The notes under the pieces: generated by a model
The model's input: the letters and a program-made list of their open reading frames with translations, nothing else
Database searches by the model: none
What the model was told of the DNA's origin: nothing
Shown here: positions 23,388 to 35,000 of the stretch, in pieces
Position numbering within the stretch: position 1 is the first letter of the stretch
Layout of the letters: each line of letters begins with the position of its first letter
Translations under genes and position numbers: made by a program
NCBI GenBank assembly: GCA_029204225.1
Contig: CM055099.1
Location: 51,227,298-51,291,297, forward strand
Length of the DNA: 64,000 nucleotides
Direction: 5' to 3'
Origin: Diphasiastrum complanatum
Taxonomy: Eukaryota; Streptophyta; Lycopodiopsida; Lycopodiales; Lycopodiaceae

Positions 23388-26300
23388 ATGGGCTATTTTT
23401 TTTGTTTTGGAAGAAAAACGCACGATATCAAACATCCAAGGAAGACTGACAGCAGCAAACATGATAGTCAGTCTTCTCGACGATCGCCTCATCAGCACAC
23501 CAAAGTCCCCTTAGGTAATTGCATTTCCGAATTCTGTTTCCTTGCTTATATCAGTCTTTTTCTCATTTGATCTAAAGTTAAGTTTAAGGTGCAGTAGCAA
23601 TGACGGTTATATGAGCCTTGAAATTGCTGGACCAACTGGTTCATCACTTTTGTTCAATCTGTCGCCTTAAGAAAGCATCACTATTATGGACCTAGAGGTA
23701 AAACTCTTACATCTTGACCTTGAGGATTATGTACACCCTTTGGATGTAAAGGTCAATTTTCAGCTTATAATTCTCCCCGTGTGCATGATAAAAAGTTTGA
23801 TCGGTGCACTCTGTTCCATTTGTGTGGTGTGGCCTCTACACTCTGTAGTGCAAATTATTCTATACAGTCATGTGTGCCTCTTATTTTCTAAATTGGCTTC
23901 TGACGTATGAGGTGCAAGTGCTTTGTGCCATTTTGTAAGTGCAAGGTTCAAGCAAATCTAGCCTAGATGTCATATGCGAAGGCTATTGACTATCTACTCG
24001 TCGTTTTCCTTTTAAATTTGCAGATAAAATCAAGTCCAAAGGATCTTTTGATGGTAGCAAAGAGTCGCAGCAAGAAGGAACAGCTCGTATTGCAGCACAG
24101 ACATTCACTTTCCGTGAGCTTGCTGCAGCAACCAAAAATTTTAGACCCGAGTGTCTGGTAGGAGAGGGAGGCTTTGGGCGAGTGTATAGAGGGCGCTTGG
24201 AGAGCACAGGACAGGCAAGTCTATTGCCAAAGGGACATCTTAGAACTTCAATACAACCATTTACGTTTTCAAGTTCTGAATTTCTGTTTTGCGTTTTTGA
24301 GTTCTTGTAAGTGCTACTAAATCCTATACAATTTTGCAATGAATGTTATGATCTTGGTTTTTTGGGTTGCAGATTGTTGCAGTCAAGCAACTTGACCGAA
24401 ATGGTTTACAAGGGAACAGAGAGTTTCTGGTGGAAGTTTTAATGCTAAGCCTACTTCACCATCCGAATTTGGTCAACCTGATTGGCTATTGTGCTGATGG
24501 CGATCAAAGGCTTCTAGTGTATGAGTTCATGCCGCTTGGCAGTTTGGAGGACCATCTGCATGGTGCCATTCAGCTTCTCCTCATATGCTGACTTAATCTA
24601 CTGTTCATGCTATTTTCGATGCCTTGCTGGCATGGTCACAAGTAGATTATGTTTTTTTTTCACAGTTCGAATTGTCCTCCTACAAAGTGAACTGTAAAAA
24701 CCCTATATTTTTTTAAAATTTTGTATGAAACTTGTGAAAAACCATTATGGCGAAACAGTCCTAAAATTGCGAATGGCTTCGAATTGAAATTTGTTGTTAG
24801 TATTCACATTGGGTGATTGTTTACTGCTTTACATATTTTCTCGTTCTTCTTGTTATAGATAATTTCTCAACCTTTCCACAAGTGTTTCAATCTGGAATCA
24901 ACCAATCCTTATTGTATACATATTTGTTTTGCCAGTGTAGCAGAGTGTTGCTTTTGCACGCCATTCATCTTTCTTGATATTTATGTGGCAAATTTCATAT
25001 AAATTAGGATTAACTTGCTGAAAGGCTATTTTGAAAATTATAGCAGACCGTCCATCGGACATGGAGCCTCTGGACTGGAACACAAGAATGAAAATTGCTG
25101 CAGGTGCTGCAAGAGGTTTGGAGTATCTACATGACAAAGCAAATCCTCCTGTAATATATCGAGATCTGAAATCATCAAACATTCTTCTTGCCGAGGGCTA
25201 TCATCCCAAGTTATCCGATTTTGGCCTTGCCAAGCTTGGCCCAGTGGGGGATAAGACACATGTGTCAACCCGCGTGATGGGAACTTATGGATATTGTGCC
25301 CCAGAGTATGCAATGACAGGCCAGTTAACATTGAAGTCTGATGTGTACAGTTTTGGTGTAGTTTTACTGGAGTTAATAACTGGGAGAAAAGCTATTGACA
25401 ATGCCAGACTGGCAGGAGAGCACAACCTTGTTGCTTGGGTATGATCACCTGAAACTTAACTTCTGCAAATGCTGGTTTAGTCCTGACTCCTTAGTAGAAC
25501 TTGCTTATCTTTGTTGATGAGAGCTATTAATAGTAAGGAGAATATAGATATCATAAAAGGTGGTGATTTCTGTTAGTATTTTGACCAAGGAACTTGATCA
25601 TTCCAATTTCCTGTTTCTATTTGGTAGTGTTCTCATGTGAAGGAAGATGAAGTTTGATATTTTGGTTGTGTTTTTTGTATTCAAGGACGTGTGTTTGATG
25701 TCCTGTCCTGAAGAGTATTTATCTGTTGACAAGGAATCATAATTCAAGAGTATTTTTTGTCTTGACAAATAGAAAATCAAAGTTTTCTGTTCAAAATATA
25801 GAGGTTCTTTGCTGTGTAACACTGGATATAATTTGGTTTGCAGTTTCTTGCATGTTGGGGCTATTCTCATCATTAAGCAAAGGTTGCTAGTTTTACAATG
25901 CTTTTCCACTTGTGTGAACCACCTCAAGGTCTCAAGTGCGCAATGTATTAGATTCTTGACAAGACTGAAAAATATATTGTCTTATCAGGCTCGTCCTTTG
26001 TTCAAGGATCGTCGGAAGTTTGCATCAATGGCAGATCCAATGCTTCAAGGTCGTTTCCCAATGAGAGGTTTGTACCAGGCACTCGCTGTTGCTGCCATGT
26101 GCTTACAAGAACAAGCTGCCACTCGACCACTTATTGGTGATGTAGTTACGGCATTGACATATTTAGCCTCGCAGACATATGATCCTGGAGTTCATCCTGT
26201 CAATGGAAGCAGGCTGTCACCATCAACTCCTCGAGATAAAAGGGAAAAACAGAGAGGGTTATATGCTGGCTCCGATGAGCGAGGACAGAAGGAACAAGGA

Positions 26301-26621
26301 AGTAAACAAGGAGGAGGTCGATCTCCATTGCACGCTCAGGCATCACCTGACATTCGCCCTAAAGATAGCAAACTTCGACGAGCCAATGGAGCCATGGATG
26401 CTGATAATGCTAGAAGAAAAGATTGGGATGACTGGGAAAGATATGATGGGCAAAGAGACAGCCCTATGCATGCTAGCAAGGCATCAAGACAAGGTCATAG
26501 ACCTGTCAGAGAGCGTGAACGTGCTGTAGCTGAAGCTAGACTTTGGGGAGACACTTGGAGGGAAAGGAAGAAGGAAGTCCTGCACAGTGGCAACAATGGA
26601 TTTGATGTAGGGTTTGGTTAA
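23388..26621 (+). CDS. PBS1/PBL-type receptor-like cytoplasmic kinase (RLCK VII)
   Basis: Five exons join in frame: 23388-23514, 24024-24214, 24373-24562, 25047-25438 and 25989-26621, giving 510 residues. The start at 23388 gives MGYFFCFG, with Gly2 for N-myristoylation and Cys6 for palmitoylation, typical of plasma-membrane RLCK VII proteins; an ATG at 23382 would bury that signal. The kinase domain has the glycine loop GEGGFGRV (89-96), Lys111 (VAVK), IYRDLKSSN with Asp209, Asp227 of DFG, and [14 protein letters not shown]. Residues 237-239 are GDK before THVST, the site at which the bacterial protease AvrPphB cuts PBS1 and relatives. A basic, charged tail of about 125 residues ends with the relative-shared [16 protein letters not shown]. 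Such kinases relay signals from pattern-recognition receptors. Intron 2 (24215-24372) starts with GC. No lesion seen. Confidence 0.93.
24215..24372 (+). other. GC-AG intron of the kinase gene
   Basis: The exon ends ACAG and the intron starts GCAAGT, otherwise a perfect donor consensus. It ends TTGCAG. Using this site keeps the frame and joins STGQ to IVAVKQL exactly as in homologues. No GT donor nearby would do so. GC-AG introns are a known minor class handled by the major spliceosome. Confidence 0.85.
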
Positions 26622-27940
26622 ATGATGTGACATTCTGGACTTAGAAGGTCAACTGCTTTAGGCAAAATGATTGAAAAGTGCTCTCTTTGGAAACACATAA
26701 AATTTCAGTGGACAGCACTAAAACATGAAGACTTGCTCAACACTGTTCCTATTTTATGAACATCTCGGTGGATTTGTTTTTAGATAGATCACAGGGTCAG
26801 GAGCTCCTTGTTTCACCTTGCAAAGTTCTGTATCCAGATTCTAGGAGGATTCAAAGAGTAGGTCACGGTTAAACCGATGACTACTTCGGCCTACAAAATT
26901 TTCTGGTACTGATAATAGATGCTACACAGGTAAATCAGTTCATTTATGTAGATCAATGATGGTTGAGAAGTTCTATGGCTTAAAAAAATTGGGCAAATTA
27001 TCTGAGGTGATGTTTCCCTTCAGTTCTGTTAGGCGTGGTTGTGTTTTTATTCGAAATTGAGGATTTCTGCATCAATTCCATGAGTTCATTGCTTATTTGT
27101 GGATGTCCTTTGTTCTGTAAACAGATCTTTTAGAATATGCAACGTCCATTATGTTGAGAGAGGATACTCACTTCTGACACTTTCTAGGTTAGGATAAATT
27201 GACTGCCTCAGAATGGCATTTGCATTCACAGAATTTGACTGGTTTCGCTCCTCAGCTCAAAATCTGATAATCGGTTGGCCAGTCTTTTTTGCTGTTTATC
27301 TTTAGCCTTAAAGTTTGCAGTTGGCAGTCTGAAACTGGGCATTCTATATCTCAGTCAATAAGATATGCTTGTTTATGGTTCAGTGCCTAGGATTACTGCC
27401 TGATATGCCTAGAGGGTTAAGCAATCATATGTAAACTGAGGGCTTCTTAAGGTGGATGGATGGATTACGACCTTTTGTGATACAGCTTTCTTGGTATCTC
27501 ATTCTTGATAAGAAGTCGATCAGGATGGCCATGCATTTCACAGGACTTGAATGTTATCTCTAGTTCAGAGAATAGTGCCTTCTTTTAAGCAAGATTTAAA
27601 AAAATATTAGTGGTTACATCATACATGACTTACATTGATTATAGAATCTAGTCCGATCTCCTCACCATTCTTCAATGCTCATTGTTATACATCACGACTT
27701 AAGAGGATTGAAACTTGAAGAACTTATTAAAGTTGTTTAGAAACACGGTACCTGATAGTTGACAACAAGGCACCTAGTACTAAGTATTAGAGCTTTTCAA
27801 AATTGGTTTTAAGTCTTCAAACAGCGTAGTAGGTAGTAGGTTCTTGATAGGAAGACATGTCAACATTCACACCTTTCTCTAACACGGACCCTATGACACT
27901 ATGAATAGACCAGTAGACACCTATATATAGGCTGTTGGAC
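26622..27940. other. 3' flank of kinase gene and intergenic DNA, nothing recognised
   Basis: The first few hundred bases should be the 3' UTR of the kinase gene. No supported open frame, repeat or element boundary was found up to the copia fragment that begins near 27942. Confidence 0.4.
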
Positions 27941-27941
27941 A

Positions 27942-28382
27942 CTAGAATATATCACATGAACAAGAAATAAGGAGAGCTCTACCAAATCCTGATTGATGAC
28001 ATCTCTCTGTCCAATTCACATACTCTATGAATTTATCAAGTGCTTCTAATTTATTTTGAATGAAGTACACTCTGGCAAATTTACTATAATCAAGGTTATG
28101 TAATATTTTTGAGCCTCCTACTGAGATCACGTTGAAAGGCCCACAGATGTCAGAATGCACTAACCACATAATCTTGGTCGTTCTGTAGGAGTCTTTGACA
28201 AATGGGGTGCATGACATCTTACCCTTTAGACATGCATCACAGGTGGTCGAACTGGTTGCATTCGAGATGCTGACCCCTGTTATGGCTCCATGATGGCTTG
28301 CTTGGTAAAGTGCCATTGAGTGCATGTGGCATAGTCTCCTGTGCCATAGAGTGTCTAGCAAATCATCATGAGTCTGATGCAC
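27942..28382 (-). pseudogene. Copia pre-integrase and integrase start
   Basis: Contains LWHRRLCHM (first His pair region) and CDACLKGKM (Cys pair) of the integrase zinc finger, then LVHSDICGPF with the first catalytic Asp. The frame continues through KFARVYFIQNK before similarity ends. The rest of integrase is missing. Confidence 0.75.
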
Positions 28383-28399
28383 CTGATCTGCAGGCAGGC

Positions 28400-28773
28400 C
28401 TCCCTCTTGGATTTTTCTTTGTTGCCGTAGAGGGCCTGGTCAGAACCATCTTTGTGATCAAGGTGTTCTCTACCCTTGACTTTCTCTCGAATCTCGACAA
28501 TTGCCTTTTCGAGGGTCATTGTAGGATCTTTCGCGAGCAAGGTTCTCGTCGTTTGGAAAGATCTGGGTAAGGCTCTCAACAGGTAAGCGAGCTGCTTCTC
28601 AGCTGACACTGCATTCTTTGCTCCAGAGTTATGTAGTGATAGAAATAGATCCTTCATCTTCCTCACAAAAGAAGTGAGGTCTTTCCCATCCCCCTGTAGA
28701 TTTGTCAATTGATCTTCTAGCATCATTATTTGACTTCTTGATTTCGTTTGAAATCTTGTGAGCAGTGTATTTC
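28400..28773 (-). pseudogene. Copia gag, part 2
   Basis: Encodes MMLEDQLTNLQGDGKDLTSF, LLRALPRSFQTTRTLL and IVEIREKVKGRE, typical of the UBN2-type gag of copia elements. The left partner of this reading frame lies beyond the inserted element at 32584-32772. At the junction a TGA stands where relatives encode Trp. Confidence 0.7.
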
Positions 28774-29034
28774 TGTTGTAAAGCTATCTTCATAAGCTTT
28801 ACTTCCGGCGCCACTGGCGCCAGCATTGTCCTCGGTGCCAGCAGCGCCCCTGCTGCTCCCGGCGCCAACGCCACTCATGGCGCCAGGTTGGATCTCAATA
28901 TTGGTTTTCGGAACTTCAAGTTGGTTAAGTTTGATCGTTGGCTGCTTGTATGTTAAGTGGGTTTGGATGGCAAGAGTTGAAGACTGGGAAGCTAAGTCGT
29001 GGTTCCCGGCTCCCTTTGGGATGCCTGCGCTATA
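28774..29034 (+). repeat. 5' LTR (261 bp, internally deleted)
   Basis: Starts TGTTGTAAAGCTATC and ends CTGCGCTATA. The first 45 bp and the last 165 bp match the 3' LTR closely, but about 900 bp of it are missing. The gap falls in a region full of GGCGCC and TGGCGCCA steps, which could have promoted the deletion. CTATA here against CTACA in the 3' LTR is a C-to-T change. Confidence 0.8.
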
Positions 29035-29119
29035 TGTGGTATCAGAGCCGTCTGGCCGGTGAGCTATGCGAATCTCACGGAAATGGCCACTGTTTGGGGT
29101 TCATCAAGACAACTGTTGT

Positions 29120-29670
29120 GCAAGGTGCTGCCCACAGTGTAAGCACGGGTGCGTCCACGGTCGGGGTGGTCGGCAGAACGGGGGCTTGATGAGTCAAGGT
29201 GCTGCCCTTAAGGTGTAAGCACGGTAAGTTTTCGCGGTTCGGGCCTGGCGTGGTCTGCACGTAGGACAGATGAGGCAATGTGCTGCCATTAGGTTGGTGT
29301 AAGCACGGTCTGTGCCTTGTGGGGTGCGGGGTGACATATTCGCGATAGCCACCGTTCGTTTAGCTATAAGGGCTATCGACCAAATTTGGTGGGGGCGTTA
29401 CTGAGGCAATGTGCTGCCTAACGGTAAAAGCACGGGTGCGTCCACGATTTGGGTGGTATGCTGCCGATCGTTTAGCTATAAGGGCTATCGACTAGATTTG
29501 GTGGGGGCGTTACTGAGGCAATGTGTTGCCTAACGGTGAAAGCACGGGTGCGTCCACGAGGGTGGTATATTCAAGGATAGCTGCCATTCGTTTAGCTATA
29601 AGGGCCATCGACCAAAAAGTGGTGGGGCGTGACTGAGGCAATGTGATGCTTAATGGTGAAAGCACGGATA
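29120..29670 (+). repeat. Tandem array of about 112-132-bp units inside the LARD-like element
   Basis: The core GAGGCAATGTGCTGCCTAAC followed by GGT-AAAGCACGGGTGCGTCCACG recurs about six times. The last four cores start near 29271, 29403, 29515 and 29635. Between cores lies TTCGTTTAGCTATAAGGGCTATCG, itself partly palindromic. Units are contiguous, so this is a tandem repeat and not a spacer-bearing array. Confidence 0.8.
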
Positions 29671-31417
29671 GTTGGAGGGGTGTCCTATGTGGGCTGATTC
29701 TGTGATCGATTTGTATGGGCGCGGCCAGGCAAAGGTCCGTTGGCAGGACCATCTCAAAGGGGGACCTTGTCTTTGTTACTTGTTAGTAAACCTGCTTGAG
29801 TGTCTTACTTGTATGTATTCGTGGTGAGTCTTAGTACTCGTGCTTTGCCTGGTTTGCATGATTGCTTGTGATACAAGGAGCTGATGGCTCGAGAAGGAAC
29901 CTTTTTTTTGAAGGTTGATACCATCAAACAAAGAGGACTACAGAATCTGTGGGGCAGATTTGCACTTCAAGTACTCGCACGTGAACGGCAACGAAACGAC
30001 TCAATGTTTGCAAAGGATGGATGGCTAGCCTGTTTCTTGGGTTAGTTTCATTTGCGACAACGCTCACCAAGACGCAAGCAGAAAGTCAAAAGTTGGAAAG
30101 GGCAATTTCAGGGGAGATCTTCTATGGAGTAGTTGGTCTTTGGGACGGCCACCTTCGGAACTGAAACTCACTGAGCATGGGTGATATCCAGTATCAGTTG
30201 GATTTTTCCTCAAAGGGGAAAGACTAGGATCCTCTTCAGAGATTGGCAACAAGTTGGATCGAGCCATAATCCTAGCATATGGGAAGCAAAGTGTTGGAAA
30301 GGCATTTTGTCCAAAGAACTCTACTCTAAGTCCAATCAGCTGATTTTATAAGTGGAGGGGAACTATCACACACACCTCTCTCTTGGGGCAAATTTTGAAT
30401 GAAAGTTGATCAAAACGGGGACAAATTCAAGGTGACCTAGCCATACTCACACGAGAAGACTGGCGAACTTTGGACCTAATAAGTTGACAAGTTTTTGTTG
30501 TGGAAAGGAAAGCTTGTTATAGGCTTTATCTGGACCAGCAATGATGAGGAAACATATGAGTACGTTGGCTTGTGTCACGTGTAAGGCAGTTGATCAATGA
30601 AGGAACTGTGAAAGTTGAGTCTTGCATGAGAGACTTGGTATTTCGAACGGACGCTAAGGGACAGTTCGCGTTGAGATCGGACTAGTGCAAACTCTGGGTG
30701 CATGTGTCTGATTCAAAGAGAGCTACTTGAAGCCAAGCTCGATGTACACTTCTTGTTTTGACCGTGAGGCAACTGGTGCGACCCTTTGGCTTTCCACGAG
30801 GTCGATATTTACATTTGGGCTGATTCAAAGAGCTACTTCAAGCTAAGTGAGAGGTGCATTGTGGAGTACTCAATCTTTGCCTACCTTAAAGAGCCAAGAT
30901 GGAAAAGTATCAAGATCAGGTTGGGACAAGGAGAGAAAGCAACAAGGCACGGAGTGGACCATAAAGTGGGCAATCAAAAGAAAAATCCTTTGGCTCAAGG
31001 AGCCTTGATACCTGTGCGGAACTGATCAAATTTGGAGCTTAGGGAGCTCAACACAAATTGCATCAAGGACAAATCAGGAGCTCAAAGGAGTTCCAAAGTC
31101 GAAAGTCAGAAGCGACAGGGGCAAACATTTCAAAGAAAGGCCTCTGTCACCAGTTAATAAGGTTCTTGGGTTTTACGAAATCGATATCAAATCTACGCTT
31201 TATTCAGACAAAGAGATATTTTCAAGTTATGTAATTTTTCAGTACAAATAGCTGAGCCTCCGACTTGTGGTGTGCCAGCTTCAATGTTAATAAACAGTGG
31301 CCAGTAAATTGAGTACTGTGCCAAGTAGCTTAAATGTATAGCTATTTTAATTGGGAGACACCTTTACTTTAATCTGACATCTGATGAGGACATCAGATTT
31401 TATAAAGGTGGGGTGGA
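29671..31417 (+). other. Interior of the LARD-like element, no coding signal
   Basis: No open frame with recognisable similarity; the longest plus-strand frame (30786-31025) shows no known motif. The phrase TGATTCAAAGAGAGCTACTTGAAGC (about 30710) recurs as TGATTCAAAGAGCTACTTCAAGC (about 30820), a local duplication. Confidence 0.5.
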
Positions 31418-32583
31418 TATTGTAAAGCTATCTTCATAAGCTTTACTTCCAGCGCCACTGGCGCCACTCCCGGCACCACTGTGACCAGAATCCAGCCGGC
31501 GCCAAGTTCCTATGGCTGAAAATCTTTGATAGGTTCTAGCGAAGTCCAGAGAGCTCAGATCGATGTGCAATCACCTCACATGATCTAGGCATGATTAAAG
31601 GAAGCCTGGGGATCAATAAAATCTAGAGAGAGAAAATGACTTTCTAGAAAGAGAAAATCTTAGAGAGAGAAAAATGTGCTTCACCAGCCTGGGTAGAGTG
31701 CTTGGTATGAGGGGGGGTGCCGAATCCCACCAATACTATAGGGGAGTGCGGGTTGCGACTCAGGGCGAGCTCCAACCAAGTCTCAGCCTCCCTTGCTGGA
31801 ATGTTGTCCTGGCACTCGCCTTGGCATGCCAGCTCCCCGGAGACTAGGGTCGGTCACACACTTGAAATGTAACCTTCTCAGATTTATCAATAAAGTGGGA
31901 TTTTTCTCAAACTGACTCTGATTACCTTCTGGGTTTCAGTGTTCAGTAAAAGCGCCAGTTGTAAGGCTGCTTCAAAATTTTTAAGTTGGCACATAGCTGA
32001 GGGTCGTATCCCGGGACGCCAGCGGTATGTCGTCGGGACCATTCGGTCCGTGGTGCCAGCGGTATGCTGTCGGGACCATTTGGTCCAAGAACTGGTTGTC
32101 TCCATATCTGTCGCGGCTTGTGGTTCTGAGTGTTCTTTGCATGAACATGAATGGGTTAAGCTCTTGGGGAACGGGCTCTAACCTGTCGGCTGAGTTGGAT
32201 GGCTTGCTTCGGTGGAAGTTACATGTTTATGGGTGTCCAGTCTGGCGTGGCGCTCGTGACGAAGCTTTCAGTTGGTTAAGTCTGATATAAGTCAGACCGC
32301 TTGCTTGGAATGGATGTTACTTGTTTGTAACGAAGCTTCGAGTTGATTAAGTTTGATGTATGTCGGACGGCTTGCTTGGAGGGAAGTCACCCACATCGGG
32401 ACCCCCGATCTGGCATGGCGCCAGGTTGGATCTCAATGTTGATTTTCGGAACTTCAAGTTGGTTAAGTCTGATCGTTGTTGGCGAGTTGGCTGCTTGTAT
32501 GTTAAGTGGGTTTGGATGGCAAGAGTTGAAGGCTGGGAAGCTAAGTCGTGGTTCCCGGCTCCCTTTGGGATGCCTGCGCTACA
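31418..32583 (+). repeat. 3' LTR (1,166 bp)
   Basis: Starts TATTGTAAAGC after the purine tract (first bases TGTTG in the 5' copy) and ends CTGCGCTACA at 32583 against the ATTTC target duplicate. It contains near-repeated phrases of its own around 31990-32080 (CCAGCGGTATG-TGTCGGGACCATT twice) and 32210-32400 (GAAGCTT-GTTGGTTAAGT twice). Confidence 0.8.
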
Positions 32584-32800
32584 ATTTCACATCTCCTTAG
32601 CTTTGGAGAGTGTGGCCAGGTCAAGTGTGAGACTATCTTCGATGGAAGATGATAGCAAGGCTACTGCCTTGTCATTTTTCTCCCTCCACTCGCGTAGCTC
32701 TTTGCCAGATGTCGTAGGCATCTCTTCTGTGCCATCCACCCAGGGAAATAATCCTTCACCCTTGAGTTTCAATGATGTCTTAACTTTCTAGGCTAGAAAG
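32584..32800 (-). pseudogene. Copia gag, part 1 (N-terminus)
   Basis: Encodes LKGEGLFPWVDGTEE and VALLSSSIEDS followed by LATLSKAKEM, the start of a UBN2-type gag. The reading frame meets the LTR of the inserted element at 32583 and resumes at 28773. Confidence 0.7.
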
Positions 32801-33844
32801 TTAGATCCTGAATAATCAAGAACTATACAGATCTTGCTCTATATGTTGTTGATTGAAGCCATTGCTTCTAAAGTGTGTTCTCTTGTTGATGGTTGTTTGT
32901 TTGAATGCTTGGCCTTCTAGATTTGATAGCCTTTTGGCTATGTCAGATTATGACAAGGTAGGCTCTGATACCACTGATGCGAAACGAAACAACAATTCAG
33001 ATGGATTTCAGATATGATTGCTGGTCACTGCCAACTGTATCATTCCTATAGTCCTCCAAAATATAGACAGACACTGTTGATCTACGTTTTGATTAACATA
33101 GCATTCAACAAAATTCAAACCAAGGTGCGGAATTAAATGAACAAGTGAATCAGACACACGAATAGTAGCAGACTAATTTACATTCAAGATCAGACAAGAT
33201 AAGAGTGATATGTGCGCAACGGCTACAAAAAACATCTATTGATTTTTTTTTGATTCTTCAAGCACTGCATGCAGATCCATGCAGTGCGTTGGCATGAGAG
33301 AAATACAGTTTTCTCACGAATTCGCGTCTCGCTTACTAGCGGACTTGTGGATCTACAGATCCTATGCAGAATTGTCTCGCATGCAGGCGGACTCGTATTC
33401 TATATTTTCGTCTTCTTGTTTACTAGCATTAGACTTCCTTTTTTTTTTATCATGCATCAACCAGAAGGTATATAGTCGCGTCATGTAACTTTTAGATTAG
33501 AGTGATTAAACATCTACAACTAATCACGAATTACAAGAGTGGCAGATTAGCCACGACCTAGAGTGTATCTGCTGATGTCATGATATCAGATCAAATATCT
33601 GTACTTCGTACTTGCATGATCTTGTTGGTTCTTTTGGAGCGTGAGGGCAAAAAAAGGGTGTCGCTTCGAGTCGTTTGACTTTCGCGTCGTCTAACTTTCT
33701 CCTGCTGCACAGCGAAAAATTCTTTTTCGCAAATTTTTCGCGTTCATGTCTTTTGGTCAAGGTGTTCGCGAACATTTTCGCTTCATGTCATTTGACTTTC
33801 GCGTTCGCGAACATTTTTGTCAGAGTGAGGGCTGAAAGCTAGCA

Positions 33845-35000
33845 AAGCTTTTGTGATAGAAACATTTTGTTATTCACTCATAAGATCTAATTTCTAAACA
33901 CAACAATTGAACCAGCACAGATATGGATGTAGTCAAGAATACAATGTATTGAGACTTGAAGCAATGTCAAGCTCAAACTCGTACTTGAGCTTACTAGTTT
34001 TGAGCTTACATGTGCAACCTGAAAATGGCACCCCTCATTGACCCATATGAGGTGTTGACACTCATACATGTAGCAGAAACTCAAACTCCAAACTCCAAAC
34101 AATCACCTTAGTTGCGATTAAACAATTTGGGATATCAAATTCACTGATTTGCACAAAACTAAGTAGAATAGACCAAAATAGTGGCTTGTTGGACAATCAT
34201 TATGCAATATCAAATACAAGAAAATATGCAAATTAAACAACATAAAATCACAAAAAAATAATTAACTTTTGGGATTCTAGCACCACTCTTTGCGACAAGA
34301 GAAAAAAAAAATTGTTATCTAGTCTTTTGCACCTACAATACAGTATCAATGTTTCTGGACACATCTACTAGTGCTATGAAGGGTTAAAAGGATTCATGGG
34401 GGGACAACAAGATGAAACGATTTGGTCAAGGTTTGAAGGTGTAGAAGGATACGTTATCTTCAAGCTCTTCGGATAATAGTAAGCAATTTAATCTGATAGC
34501 GACAAGCAAAAAGATCCTTCACAACAGAATCTGTTTGGTTGTTGATTCCTCTTAACAAGCACAAGAAATTAGCTCTTATCACAGAAAGCTAACAGAGTAG
34601 AACGTTAATTAAGTTTTTTATCCGAATACATAGCTCATTCGAAATTAAAGGAGGTTTTGTTTAAAGTTATGCTTTTAGGATTTGGCTGATTCCTTGCATA
34701 CATTAGTTAGAATTGTCGCTCCCAATTGTCGCCTATAAATCTGCGTTAGAAAATCTAGAATTCAGCACAAAGTGAAGAGTGTCTCATAGGCCGATGCATA
34801 TCAAGATCAGTTACAGAGTAACTCTAAGTGTGTTTGCTCAATTGATAAGAAGAGTAATTGTAACAGAGAAGAGAGGAAAGGAATGCACAAGCTTATAGAA
34901 ACTGGCTCTCTTCTCTCTAATGATAGCTGGATCTCTGCTTAATTACAATGGCACTAAGTGTCGTCCTTATAGAGACGAACACCAGGCCTAATCGTCGATC
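33845..35000. other. No gene recognised
   Basis: AT-rich DNA without supported coding sequence. Around 34860-35020 there is a GC-richer stretch (CACCAACCGTTAAGGTGTCGG) that might be part of an LTR, but no second copy or terminus was found. Confidence 0.35.

Larger units (their letters stand above)
28774..32583 (+). mobile_element. Non-autonomous LTR retrotransposon without coding capacity (LARD-like)
   Basis: Flanked by the 5-bp target duplication ATTTC (28769-28773 and 32584-32588). The 5' LTR is 28774-29034 and the 3' LTR 31418-32583. The primer-binding site TGGTATCAGAGCC (29037) matches initiator Met tRNA, and a purine tract AAAGGTGGGGTGGA (31404-31417) precedes the 3' LTR. The 2.4-kb interior has no retroviral domain; it carries a tandem array (29120-29670) and otherwise unrecognised DNA. 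It landed in the gag of a minus-strand copia element. It must have been moved by proteins of another element. Confidence 0.85.
27942..33844 (-). mobile_element. Decayed Ty1/copia element split by an inserted LTR element
   Basis: Read on the minus strand: 5' LTR (about 33844-32975), a primer-binding site complementary to initiator Met tRNA (TGGTATCAGAGCCTA, 32973-32959), gag N-terminus (32772-32587), then after the 3.8-kb insertion gag continued (28760-28400), the pre-integrase zinc domain and the start of integrase (28382-27942). Protease is missing or scrambled between gag and integrase, and RT, RNase H and the 3' LTR are gone. The LTR contains several TTCGCGAA-like palindromes (33650-33800). 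Confidence 0.75.

Noticed and set aside
28765-29280. Ala/Pro-rich open frames over the 5' LTR of the LARD-like element
   Set aside because: They lie across an LTR, primer site and tandem array, and the same sequence in the 3' LTR is not open; no family match.
29120-29670. Possible CRISPR-like array
   Set aside because: Units are contiguous and about 120 bp long with no unique spacers, inside a plant LTR element.
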